Shown in pieces: positions 17,541-25,038 of a stretch of DNA of 64,000 nt (position 1 is the first letter of the stretch; every line of letters begins with the position of its first letter). A program made the position numbers and the translations under genes. Source of the DNA: JACCZX01 sp963801035 (GTDB lineage Bacteria > Pseudomonadota > Gammaproteobacteria > Burkholderiales > Burkholderiaceae_F); the NCBI GenBank assembly GCA_963801035.1, contig CAWDDF010000003.1:496001-560000 (forward strand), in the 5' to 3' direction. The notes below the pieces were generated by a model that ran no database searches, had not been told where the DNA came from, and saw nothing but the letters and a program-made list of their open reading frames with translations.

Positions 17541-18110
17541 ATGGCTCTGAGTCTGGACGATATCGAGCCGCTGTTCGCTCTGAAGGGCGACCGAATGTAT
17601 GCGGGCGAACCGGTTACTCAGTTACAGCACGCCTTGCAGTCGGCGCAGTTGGCAGAGCAATCCGGCGCGGATGCAGCGCTGATCGTCGCCGCGCTATTGC
17701 ACGACCTCGGCCATATGGTCAACGACCAGGGCGAGACACCCACATTGCGAGGTATCGATGATCGGCACGAGTACGTCGCGCTGCCGTTCTTGCGCACATT
17801 GTTCGATGATGCCGTGCTGCAGCCGATCAGGATGCACGTCGACGCCAAGCGCTATCTTTGCGCCCGTGGCGATGGAGCCGTCAACGGAGCCCAATACTGG
17901 GCGAATCTATCAGCCGACTCAAAGCGCAGTCTCGAGCTTCAAGGTGGCATTTTTACCGACGCCGAGGCGCAACGCTTCATCTCACAGCCTCACGCGCAGG
18001 GCGCCGTCAGCGTTCGCCTGTGGGACGACGCGGCGAAAATTGAAAGCGCGGAAACGCCACCGCTAAGTCACTATCTGGCGATCGCCAAAACAATTGCGCT
18101 GCGGCGATAA
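17541..18110 (+). CDS. phosphonate-operon HD-domain protein, PhnZ-like diiron oxygenase candidate
   Basis: 189 residues of HD fold, known as the phosphonate-operon-associated HDIG protein. The metal residues His30, His54-Asp55, His76, His99 and Asp162 or Asp163 can be read. Tyr20, Glu23, His58 and Lys103 also match the residues that set the PhnZ oxygenase apart from HD phosphohydrolases; as I recall PhnZ uses Tyr24, Glu27, His34, His58, Asp59, His62, His80, His104, Lys108 and Asp161, nearly the same spacing. PhnZ splits 1-hydroxy-2-aminoethylphosphonate to glycine and phosphate. No hydroxylase partner (PhnY*) is in the window, so the substrate may be imported ready-made. The gap to the transporter gene is three bases. 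Confidence 0.85.
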   Translation: MALSLDDIEPLFALKGDRMYAGEPVTQLQHALQSAQLAEQSGADAALIVAALLHDLGHMVNDQGETPTLRGIDDRHEYVALPFLRTLFDDAVLQPIRMHVDAKRYLCARGDGAVNGAQYWANLSADSKRSLELQGGIFTDAEAQRFISQPHAQGAVSVRLWDDAAKIESAETPPLSHYLAIAKTIALRR

Positions 18111-18146
18111 ACTGCGCTTTTCGCGCTGCACGACGCGCGTAAATAG

Positions 18147-19739
18147 ATGCCGATGACTATGAGCCGGATCTTTGCGATCGTATGCGCGTTGCTCGCAGCG
18201 GCTTGCACGAAGCCGCCGGAGCCAGCGGTGGGGGCCGCCACCGGCAAATCCAACGCAACATCGATCGCCTGGGTCAATACGGAGACGACGGCAGATGTCG
18301 ATTCTGCGTTCACGCGCGCAATCGCTGAGAAGAAACCGGTCTTCCTGTTCTGGACCGCGGCATGGTGCCCGCCGTGCAATCACGTGAAATCGACGATTTT
18401 CACGCGTGATGAGTTTGTCGCGAAGTCCCGCGCGTTCGTTCCGGTCTACGTCGACGGCGACACGCCGAGCGGACAGGCACTCGGGAAGCGCTTCAACGTC
18501 AGCGGCTATCCAACCATGGTGCTGTTGACGGCCGACGGTAACGAAGTCACGCGCCTTGAAGGCTCGGTCGAACCCGCGAAGTACATGCAGCTGCTTGACT
18601 ATGGACTGTCGGGTGGCGCCCCGGCGCGTCAGCTGCTGGCGTCGGCACTCAGCGGCAGGCCGATATCGCCCGAGGATTGGCGCCTGCTTGCGTACTACTC
18701 GTGGGGTACCGACGAAGAGCAACTCGTTACCGAAAAGGAGGTACCGGCGACGCTGCTAAAGCTCGCTCGAAGCTGCCCGCCGGCGCAGCGAGAGGCTTCT
18801 TCGCGATTGGTGCTGCAGGCACTTGCCGCGATCTCCACGACTAAAGAGGACGAAAGACCGGCAATCGATAAGACCGATGCCATTGCCAGCATCAAGAGCG
18901 TGCTGGCACAGCCCGAGCTGGTGCGCGAACACTACGATCAGCTTGCTTTCAGCGGCGACGATATCGTCGGCGCCTTCACCGCGCCGAAATCCGCCGAGCG
19001 CATCGATTTAGTAAAGACCTGGAGTGAGGCGCTCGATGGTTTGACAAAGGATCCAACGCTGAGCCGCGTCGGCCGCCTTTGGGTCACGAGCGGCAAGGTC
19101 GCGCTCGCTCGGCTCGACAACAAGGAGGGGGCGCTGCCCGAGCCTTTGCTGATTGAAGTGCGCGCGCAAGCCGAGCGCGCCGATCGCGAGACTACGGACC
19201 TCAACGAGCGACAGTCGGTGATCTACAGTGCCGGTTCGATGCTCGCGCGCGCAGGCCTGCTCGACGAATCGGATGCACTGATGACGCGCGAGCTGAAACG
19301 CTCGCATTCACCGTACTACTACATGCTGGCGCTCGCATCGAACGCGAAGAAGCGCAACACGCCGGCCGGTAATGCAGCCGCGATCGACTGGGCTCGTCAG
19401 GCCTACGAGACATCGGTCGGATCGGCGACGCGCATCGAGTGGGGCGCATCGTATGTGCGCTACCTGGTTGACCTAGCACCTGACGACGCGGCACAGATCG
19501 AAAAAGCAGCCGCCAACGTCATCGGCGAGTTGCGCAACGAGCCGGGGGCGTTCTCGGGACGCAGCAAGCGCACGCTCGAACGCATGAGCGGTCGACTCGC
19601 GGCCTGGAACAAAAACGGCAGTCACGATGCTGAGCTCGTACGCTTGAACGCCAAGGTCAGGCCCGTATGTGGACCCGCATCGGCCGACAGCGCTGATCGC
19701 GCGGCCTGCGAAAATCTGTTCAAGCCCACGCGCGCGTGA
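18147..19739 (+). CDS. thioredoxin-fold lipoprotein with long helical C-terminal region
   Basis: 530 residues. A signal ending ALLAAAC marks a lipoprotein (Cys20 from the first ATG). A thioredoxin domain of about residues 40-155 holds the redox motif WCPPC at 73-77 and the cis-proline stretch GYPTMVLL. The remaining 370 residues are mainly helical and resemble TPR-like repeats with no family I recognise. It should act in the periplasm as a disulfide oxidoreductase. Three in-frame ATGs (18147, 18153, 18159) are all possible starts; the last gives the most standard signal peptide. The gap of 36 bases from the HD gene is the widest in the series, so operon membership is uncertain. Confidence 0.8.
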   Translation: MPMTMSRIFAIVCALLAAACTKPPEPAVGAATGKSNATSIAWVNTETTADVDSAFTRAIAEKKPVFLFWTAAWCPPCNHVKSTIFTRDEFVAKSRAFVPVYVDGDTPSGQALGKRFNVSGYPTMVLLTADGNEVTRLEGSVEPAKYMQLLDYGLSGGAPARQLLASALSGRPISPEDWRLLAYYSWGTDEEQLVTEKEVPATLLKLARSCPPAQREASSRLVLQALAAISTTKEDERPAIDKTDAIASIKSVLAQPELVREHYDQLAFSGDDIVGAFTAPKSAERIDLVKTWSEALDGLTKDPTLSRVGRLWVTSGKVALARLDNKEGALPEPLLIEVRAQAERADRETTDLNERQSVIYSAGSMLARAGLLDESDALMTRELKRSHSPYYYMLALASNAKKRNTPAGNAAAIDWARQAYETSVGSATRIEWGASYVRYLVDLAPDDAAQIEKAAANVIGELRNEPGAFSGRSKRTLERMSGRLAAWNKNGSHDAELVRLNAKVRPVCGPASADSADRAACENLFKPTRA

Positions 19740-20572
19740 TCAAAAACCACAGCGGACGCCATAGCGCTTCGCTGTCGGCGGCAGAAGAGCACGAGTTCGT
19801 GCCTTTCATGCATGAGCTGATTGCAATGGCGTTCGCAACGATTCGCCCACTTTTCCTTAGCGGCACAACGGTTACAACGAAGAGCGACGCGAGCCCGGTG
19901 ACGCTGGCGGACCGAAACGCTGAAGCTGCGATGCGACGCTTGATCGAGCGGCGCTATCCGGCGCACGCAATCATCGGCGAAGAACACGGCACAAAGGAGG
20001 GACGAGACTATCGCTGGGTGCTCGATCCGATCGACGGCACGCGCGCGTTTATTTCCAACTGCTTCCTGTTTGGCACATTGATCGCGCTCGAGCGCTGGGA
20101 GCACGGCGGTTATCGCCCGATACTCGGAGCTATAGGACACCCGGCTGCAAATGTCGCGCTGATAGGACATCAACAGCGCACGACGCTCTACGCAGGCGAC
20201 GGCTCGTCACGACGCGTTCGTGTACGGCCGTGCACGCGCCTGGCGGATGCCACCGTACTCGCCACATCACACTGGACGTCTGGAGAACAGGCGAGCGCGA
20301 ATACAGCGCACATCGAGGCAGTCGTCAAGCAAGCAAAGCTTTACCGTACCTGGGGCGATTGCTTCGGCTATTTCGCCGTTGCGACCGGTGCCGCCGACTT
20401 GATGCTCGATCCGCGGCTCGGCTATTGGGACGTTGCAGCCATCGTGCCGGTGATCGAAGGCGCCGGAGGTGTTGCTACATCGTGGAGCGGTGGCAATCCG
20501 CTCATCGAGCCTTCATTGATCGCGAGCGCTGGGCCCTTGCATTCGACCGTGCTATCGCTGCTTTCCGGCTAG
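19736..20572 (+). CDS. hisN: inositol-monophosphatase-family phosphatase, histidinol-phosphatase type
   Basis: 278 residues with the magnesium-site motifs of the family: GEEHG, WVLDPIDGTRAF and YWDVAAIVP. The stretch GDCFGYFAVATGAADLMLDP is characteristic of the HisN histidinol-phosphatases, which remove phosphate from L-histidinol phosphate. It starts at GTG 19736, overlapping the stop of the thioredoxin-fold gene by four bases, which suggests translational coupling. The 3' end overlaps the YbdK-type gene on the other strand by 21 bases. An inositol-phosphate or nucleotide substrate cannot be excluded. Confidence 0.82.
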   Translation: MIKNHSGRHSASLSAAEEHEFVPFMHELIAMAFATIRPLFLSGTTVTTKSDASPVTLADRNAEAAMRRLIERRYPAHAIIGEEHGTKEGRDYRWVLDPIDGTRAFISNCFLFGTLIALERWEHGGYRPILGAIGHPAANVALIGHQQRTTLYAGDGSSRRVRVRPCTRLADATVLATSHWTSGEQASANTAHIEAVVKQAKLYRTWGDCFGYFAVATGAADLMLDPRLGYWDVAAIVPVIEGAGGVATSWSGGNPLIEPSLIASAGPLHSTVLSLLSG

Positions 20573-21781
20573 CATCGGCACACGGTCGTACGCGACATCG
20601 CCTGCGTGCACGCGCGTTCCGCGCCATCGATCCGCCGACTCGAGCAGTAACTCCGACATCGAATGCCGACGCTGAAATGTTTCCCGCTGCCAGCGCGCAT
20701 CATTACCTTCTGCACGCACCCACCGTTCGATCTCGTCCAGTGCCTGGCTCGATTCGAGCTCGCGCGCAAACGGACGGCAACGTTCCAGGGTCGTAAGCAC
20801 CTCTTGGTGTAATGCGCGGCTGGCGCCGGTTGCACCGTCGATAACCTGCCCTTCGAGCCCGAAGCGACATGCTTGAAAGCGGTTGTAGTTGTATGTCAGG
20901 TAAATGTCTTCACTCTCGGGCTGTACCGGATTGTCAAGCAACATACGGCAAATGGCCTGCACGTACGCCGCCAGCACCGCAGCGCGCTCGACGGTGAGTG
21001 GCGTATCGAATACGCGCACTTCGATTGTCCCGAACTCGGGCTTTGGCCGGATGTCCCAGTAAAAATCCTTCATGCTCTGCACGACGCCGAGCGCCTTCAG
21101 CTTGCCGAAAAACCGCTCGAACGCCGGCCAGTCGGTGAGAAACGGTGCGCGGCCCGACAGCGGAAACGCATACACACTGTTCAGGCGCGAGCAGTCGTAC
21201 GAGGTATCTACGCCTTGAAAATACGGACTCGCCGCGGCCAGCGCGATGAACTGCGGGATGTACGTCGACAGGCGATGTAGAAGCCACAGCGCCTGAGTTC
21301 CGTTTTCGCAACCGACATGCACGTGCTGGCCAAAGACGGTGAACTGCTTTGCCAGATAACCGTACAGACCCGCGACGTGCCGAAAGCGCGGCCGATCATA
21401 AATTTGGCGGTCATACCAGCGCTGAAACGGATGCGCGCCACCGCCTGCAACTTCGATATCGAGCCGATCGGCGCCGGCGACCAATGTGTCGCGCATCGCT
21501 ATCAGCTCCGCCATCAACGGGGCGAACGCACGATGCACCGACGTGCTGATTTCCAGCATGCTCTCGGTGATTTCCGGCTTGATCTCTCCGGGAAACGGCT
21601 TCTTCGATACGAGCGCAATCAGGTCAGACGCGCCGCGCGTCAGATCACCGGTGCGGCGATCGACCAACTGCAACTCGAGCTCGACGCCGACAGTCAGCAA
21701 GTTCGACGCTTGGAATTCGAGCACGGTGCTTTCGCTGCTTCCTGTGTTAATCGTCTTCGTGATCGTCGACGGCGCTGTCAT
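20552..21781 (-). CDS. YbdK-family carboxylate-amine ligase (glutamate-cysteine ligase 2 type)
   Basis: 409 residues of the GCS2 family. Readable motifs are TVGVELELQLVD, the metal-binding stretch FGQHVHVGC and the FGTIEVRVFDTPL segment. Members have weak glutamate-cysteine ligase activity in E. coli and may make other gamma-glutamyl compounds. An N-terminal stretch of about 25 residues precedes the domain. It overlaps the upstream antiporter gene by four bases (ATGA). Confidence 0.87.
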   Translation of the reverse strand: MTAPSTITKTINTGSSESTVLEFQASNLLTVGVELELQLVDRRTGDLTRGASDLIALVSKKPFPGEIKPEITESMLEISTSVHRAFAPLMAELIAMRDTLVAGADRLDIEVAGGGAHPFQRWYDRQIYDRPRFRHVAGLYGYLAKQFTVFGQHVHVGCENGTQALWLLHRLSTYIPQFIALAAASPYFQGVDTSYDCSRLNSVYAFPLSGRAPFLTDWPAFERFFGKLKALGVVQSMKDFYWDIRPKPEFGTIEVRVFDTPLTVERAAVLAAYVQAICRMLLDNPVQPESEDIYLTYNYNRFQACRFGLEGQVIDGATGASRALHQEVLTTLERCRPFARELESSQALDEIERWVRAEGNDARWQRETFQRRHSMSELLLESADRWRGTRVHAGDVAYDRVPMLAGKQR

Positions 21782-23001
21782 CTTCCTGTTCCATCGGCTC
21801 TTGCCTCACCGCTTTCGCGCAGCGCATATACCAGCGCCAACGCGCCGGCTATCTGCAGGATCACGACACTTAATAGCAGTACCGCATTGGTCTGCGCACC
21901 CAGCTGCGGGTTCAATTGTGAAACCTCCTGCGTCAGCATCAATGCCAGTGCCGACATCGGCAACAACCCAATACCGGTCCACATTCCCTTGCGCCATGAG
22001 ATTCCAGTGGAAGGCGCGAGCAAACTAACCGCGCCTATCTTGCAGACCGCACGAACGAGGACCAATGCCAGCGCTGGTAGCCATGCGGCAAACAGAATGC
22101 GTCCGTCGATCACGGCAGCGGACAGCGCGAAGAACAACGCAAGCGCCACCCCCGATGCCAGACCAATATCGGTCCTCGCCAACAAGCGCTGTTTGTCGAA
22201 AGTGCGAACGAACGCGCCGCACGCCAGCAACGCCAACAGTGGTGATAATTTCAGCGCGACCGAACTGGCGAACACCATCCAAACAACGGCCAGCATCACC
22301 ATGATCTGCGCGGCACGATCGCGGCCGACGAACCGGACCACCAACAGAAACAAGCGCGCACCCACTGCGGCCAACGCCAGGGAGCCCACAATCAGGTACG
22401 CAGGATGAAGCAGATAGTCGTCCAGCACGCCACGCGTCTGCACGCGCGCCCACGCCAGAAGCAACGTCGACAGCACGACAGCGTAAATCGAATTCAGTGC
22501 AGTCAGTAACAATGTGCGCTCGGTGACCTGACCCTGTGCTCGCAACTCCTGCGTGACGGCGAGGACAACCGCGGGCGAGGTCGACATGCTGATCGCCGCA
22601 ATCAGTGCGGCTGCCAGCGGCGCAATATCGAAGACCTGCAACACCAGATAGACGGCCACAAAGGTCAGCCCGCTTTCAAGCACGCTCGCTACCAGTAACG
22701 CAGGGTTGCGCCGCACCCAGCCGAACGACACGCGCTGTCCGACGTCGAACAGGATGACGGCGGCCGCGAAGTCCATCGAAAATTGCATCGTGCGAAGCGG
22801 CAGCTGTTCGATTTTCAGCAGCTGCAACACGTAACCGCCCGCGCCGAATAGCGCGCCGGCGGCGAGATATCCGAGCAGGCGCGGCAAGCGCAACCAGCGC
22901 GCTGCAACTTCGCCGGCCGCCGCGGCGAACAACGCGAGCACCGCTACCGCCATTGCGGTGGGCCAGACGGGCGGCCAGTCAGGAAGAAAGCTCAGGTCCA
23001 T
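21778..23001 (-). CDS. Kef-type cation:proton antiporter, membrane domain only
   Basis: About 12 hydrophobic segments in 407 residues with the CPA2 pattern (FAAAVILFDVGQRVSFG; ISMSTSPAVVLAVTQ). Unlike the antiporter at 28074-30062 it has no TrkA-N domain. The ATG at 23001 is chosen over TTG 23010 because GAGGAG is then at a usable distance. It is coupled to the YbdK-type ligase gene. A link between the two is suggestive because Kef systems in E. coli respond to glutathione adducts, but this protein lacks the known sensing domain. Confidence 0.85.
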   Translation of the reverse strand: MDLSFLPDWPPVWPTAMAVAVLALFAAAAGEVAARWLRLPRLLGYLAAGALFGAGGYVLQLLKIEQLPLRTMQFSMDFAAAVILFDVGQRVSFGWVRRNPALLVASVLESGLTFVAVYLVLQVFDIAPLAAALIAAISMSTSPAVVLAVTQELRAQGQVTERTLLLTALNSIYAVVLSTLLLAWARVQTRGVLDDYLLHPAYLIVGSLALAAVGARLFLLVVRFVGRDRAAQIMVMLAVVWMVFASSVALKLSPLLALLACGAFVRTFDKQRLLARTDIGLASGVALALFFALSAAVIDGRILFAAWLPALALVLVRAVCKIGAVSLLAPSTGISWRKGMWTGIGLLPMSALALMLTQEVSQLNPQLGAQTNAVLLLSVVILQIAGALALVYALRESGEARADGTGR

Positions 23002-23015
23002 GTGCAGCAACGCTC

Positions 23016-23104
23016 CTCGTGTACGCGACCGCGCTGCGGTCGCACGTGCACTCGTCGCGATTGATTAGAGAGCCGCCCTGCGGGGCGGCCGCGCGGGCGG
23101 CTCT
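23016..23104. repeat. REP-like palindromic repeat, copy A
   Basis: Bases 23016-23058 match 46162-46202 (copy B): identical first 13 bases, identical TCGCACGTGCAC, and identical CGTCGC end. Each copy folds on itself around a short loop (GACCGC/GCGGTC here). The differing centre keeps its pairing in both copies. A second shared block, GCGGCCGCGCG, follows at 23085-23095. In this copy that block sits inside an inverted repeat AGAGCCGCCC (23069-23078) / GGGCGGCTCT (23095-23104) without a U tract. It fills the gap between ssb and the antiporter gene. Confidence 0.6.
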
Positions 23105-23155
23105 ATTAAAAAGCTAGCGGAAGAAATACTTCGATCGCCAATTGTCCAGCGCTGG

Positions 23156-23632
23156 CTAGAACGGAATATCGTCGTCCATTTCCGCGACGCTCGGTGCGGG
23201 CTTCGCGCTGCGCGAACTCGAAGCTGAGCTTGAGCGGGCGGGTGCTCGCGAGTCTTCAGCGGCGTCGAAGTCCCCGCCCGTGCCGCCGCCCATGCCTTCT
23301 CGTGAACCCAACATCTGCATGTTGTCGGCGATCACTTCGGTCGTGTACCGATCCTGCCCATCCTTGTCCTGCCACTTGCGAGTGCGCAGCTTGCCTTCGA
23401 CATACACCGGCCGCCCCTTCTTCAAATACTCGCCGGCAATCTCGGCGAGGCGCCCGAAGAACGCAACTTTATGCCACTCGGTGGCCTCTTTCATTTCGCC
23501 GCTTGCTTTGTCTTTCCAGCGATCCGAGGTTGCGATGGTGATATTCGTGACTGCGGCGCCATCAGCCGTATACCGCGTCTCCGGATCACGACCCAGATTT
23601 CCAATCAGTATCACTTTGTTAACCGATGCCAT
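23156..23632 (-). CDS. ssb: single-stranded DNA-binding protein
   Basis: 158 residues: OB-fold (ASVNKVILIGNLGRDPETR to the VIADNMQMLG strand), a Gly/Ser/Ala-rich linker, and the acidic tip DDDIPF that binds partner proteins in replication and repair. The frame is open up to an ATG at 23683, but the family N-terminus MASVNKV is at 23632 with GAGGAGAAAGCG directly upstream, so that start is used. It is 50 bases downstream of the MFS gene and transcribed with it. uvrA lies beyond, divergent, as in many Proteobacteria. Confidence 0.97.
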   Translation of the reverse strand: MASVNKVILIGNLGRDPETRYTADGAAVTNITIATSDRWKDKASGEMKEATEWHKVAFFGRLAEIAGEYLKKGRPVYVEGKLRTRKWQDKDGQDRYTTEVIADNMQMLGSREGMGGGTGGDFDAAEDSRAPARSSSASSSRSAKPAPSVAEMDDDIPF

Positions 23633-23682
23633 CGCTTTCTCCTCGCTGTTCTTTGCACTAAAAGTTCTTACCTGATCCGCCA

Positions 23683-24897
23683 CTAAATCGGCAACGGCTC
23701 ACTGGCGGTTGTCACCGGTATCTCGCGCATGCCGAGGGCAATAAGCCACCAGGCCGCCAGCGCGATTGCCGCAAACACGAACACCGCTTCCGATCCCCAA
23801 CTGGCGACGATGGCACCGCCGAGAGCACCGCCAGCGAAAAGCCCCAACGCCTGCGCAGTATTGTAAATGCCCAACGCCAGCCCTTTGGCCGACGACGGTG
23901 CGATACGTGACACCAGCGACGGCAAACTTGCTTCCAGGATGTTGAATCCCGTGAAGAAAATCAGCAGCCATAGCGCCATCCACGCAATGGTGTCGCCGAG
24001 CAGCACGAATCCCAGCTGAGCCGTGAGTACGAGCACGATTGAGCCGATAAAAAGAGGCCTCATCAGACCGCGGCGCTCGGCCACGATCAGCGGCTTGGCC
24101 ATCAGCGCAAATGACAAGAGAACTGTGGGCAAATAGATCTTCCAGTGCTCCGAAAGAGGTAAACCGCGCTGAACCAGCAGGATCGGGATGACGACGAACA
24201 TTGCCATCAGCACGGCGTGCAACACAAAAATGCCGACGTTGAGGCGAAGCAACTGCGGCTCGAGCAGTACGGGCCCAGTGCGCAATGCATCCTCGTCATG
24301 TTTTTCCGCCACAGCTGCCGCCGCAGGCACAACCCAGAACAAGACTGCGATAGCCATCACGACCAGCACGCCGGTCAGTGCGAACAGACCGCGCACACCA
24401 ATCGTCGGATACAGCAGCGGCGCGAGCACCAACGAGCCGGCGAATGTCAGCGCCACCGACCCTCCGACTAGCGCCATCGCCTTCGTCCGATGTTCATCGC
24501 GGGTGCTGTCGGCGATGAATGCCGTGACCGCGGCCGAGATTGCGCCAGCACCCTGAATCGCTCGTCCGACGATCGTCCAGACAATGTCGGTTGCAAACGC
24601 CGCGAGAAAACTGCCGGCCGCAAATATGACCAGACCCGCTGCGATAACGGGTTTGCGCCCCCAGCGATCGCTGGCGGCGCCATACGGGATTTGCAGCAGG
24701 CCCTGCGTCAGTCCGTAGATGCCCAGCGCGAGCCCAACGAGCGTCGCATCGGTCCCGCCCGGCAACGTTTGCGCGTACACCGCAAACACCGGCAGGATCA
24801 GGAACAACCCAAGTAAGCGCAGCGCAAATATCGAAGCCAGCGAAACGCTGGCCCGTATTTCGAGCGGACTCATCCGCGATTCGGTTGAAACGGTCAT
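23683..24897 (-). CDS. MFS transporter
   Basis: 404 residues and 12 hydrophobic segments. The loop between segments 2 and 3 has the MFS signature GAASDRWGRKPVI. The N-terminus RASVSLASIFALRLLGLFLILPVFAVYA resembles drug or sugar efflux members (YajR-like, but without its C-terminal extension). Substrate unknown. An MFS gene between uvrA and ssb is common in Betaproteobacteria. Confidence 0.87.
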   Translation of the reverse strand: MTVSTESRMSPLEIRASVSLASIFALRLLGLFLILPVFAVYAQTLPGGTDATLVGLALGIYGLTQGLLQIPYGAASDRWGRKPVIAAGLVIFAAGSFLAAFATDIVWTIVGRAIQGAGAISAAVTAFIADSTRDEHRTKAMALVGGSVALTFAGSLVLAPLLYPTIGVRGLFALTGVLVVMAIAVLFWVVPAAAAVAEKHDEDALRTGPVLLEPQLLRLNVGIFVLHAVLMAMFVVIPILLVQRGLPLSEHWKIYLPTVLLSFALMAKPLIVAERRGLMRPLFIGSIVLVLTAQLGFVLLGDTIAWMALWLLIFFTGFNILEASLPSLVSRIAPSSAKGLALGIYNTAQALGLFAGGALGGAIVASWGSEAVFVFAAIALAAWWLIALGMREIPVTTASEPLPI

Positions 24898-25038
24898 GCC
24901 GGAACTGTTCTGTATGAGCGGCGCTAACCGACGTGCATCGGGCTACATAAGAGGCCGCGTTGGAGTTTGTAGTTATAGTAACAAGTTGCCCTTTTGATTC
25001 GCACGATTTGCATCACCTAAGCACCAGATGAGCAGCCG

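Noticed and set aside
21317..22408. A 363-codon frame antisense to the YbdK-type ligase and antiporter genes
   Set aside because: No family sequence and low-complexity Ala/Thr/Arg composition typical of antisense shadows in GC-rich DNA. The opposite strand carries clear genes.
23069..23104. Intrinsic terminator after ssb
   Set aside because: The stem is strong but no T run follows in the direction of ssb transcription, and the bases overlap the second block of the REP-like repeat, which explains them better.
24898..25038. LexA/SOS box upstream of uvrA
   Set aside because: No CTGT-N8-ACAG palindrome is present. The CTGT occurrences have no partner at the right distance.
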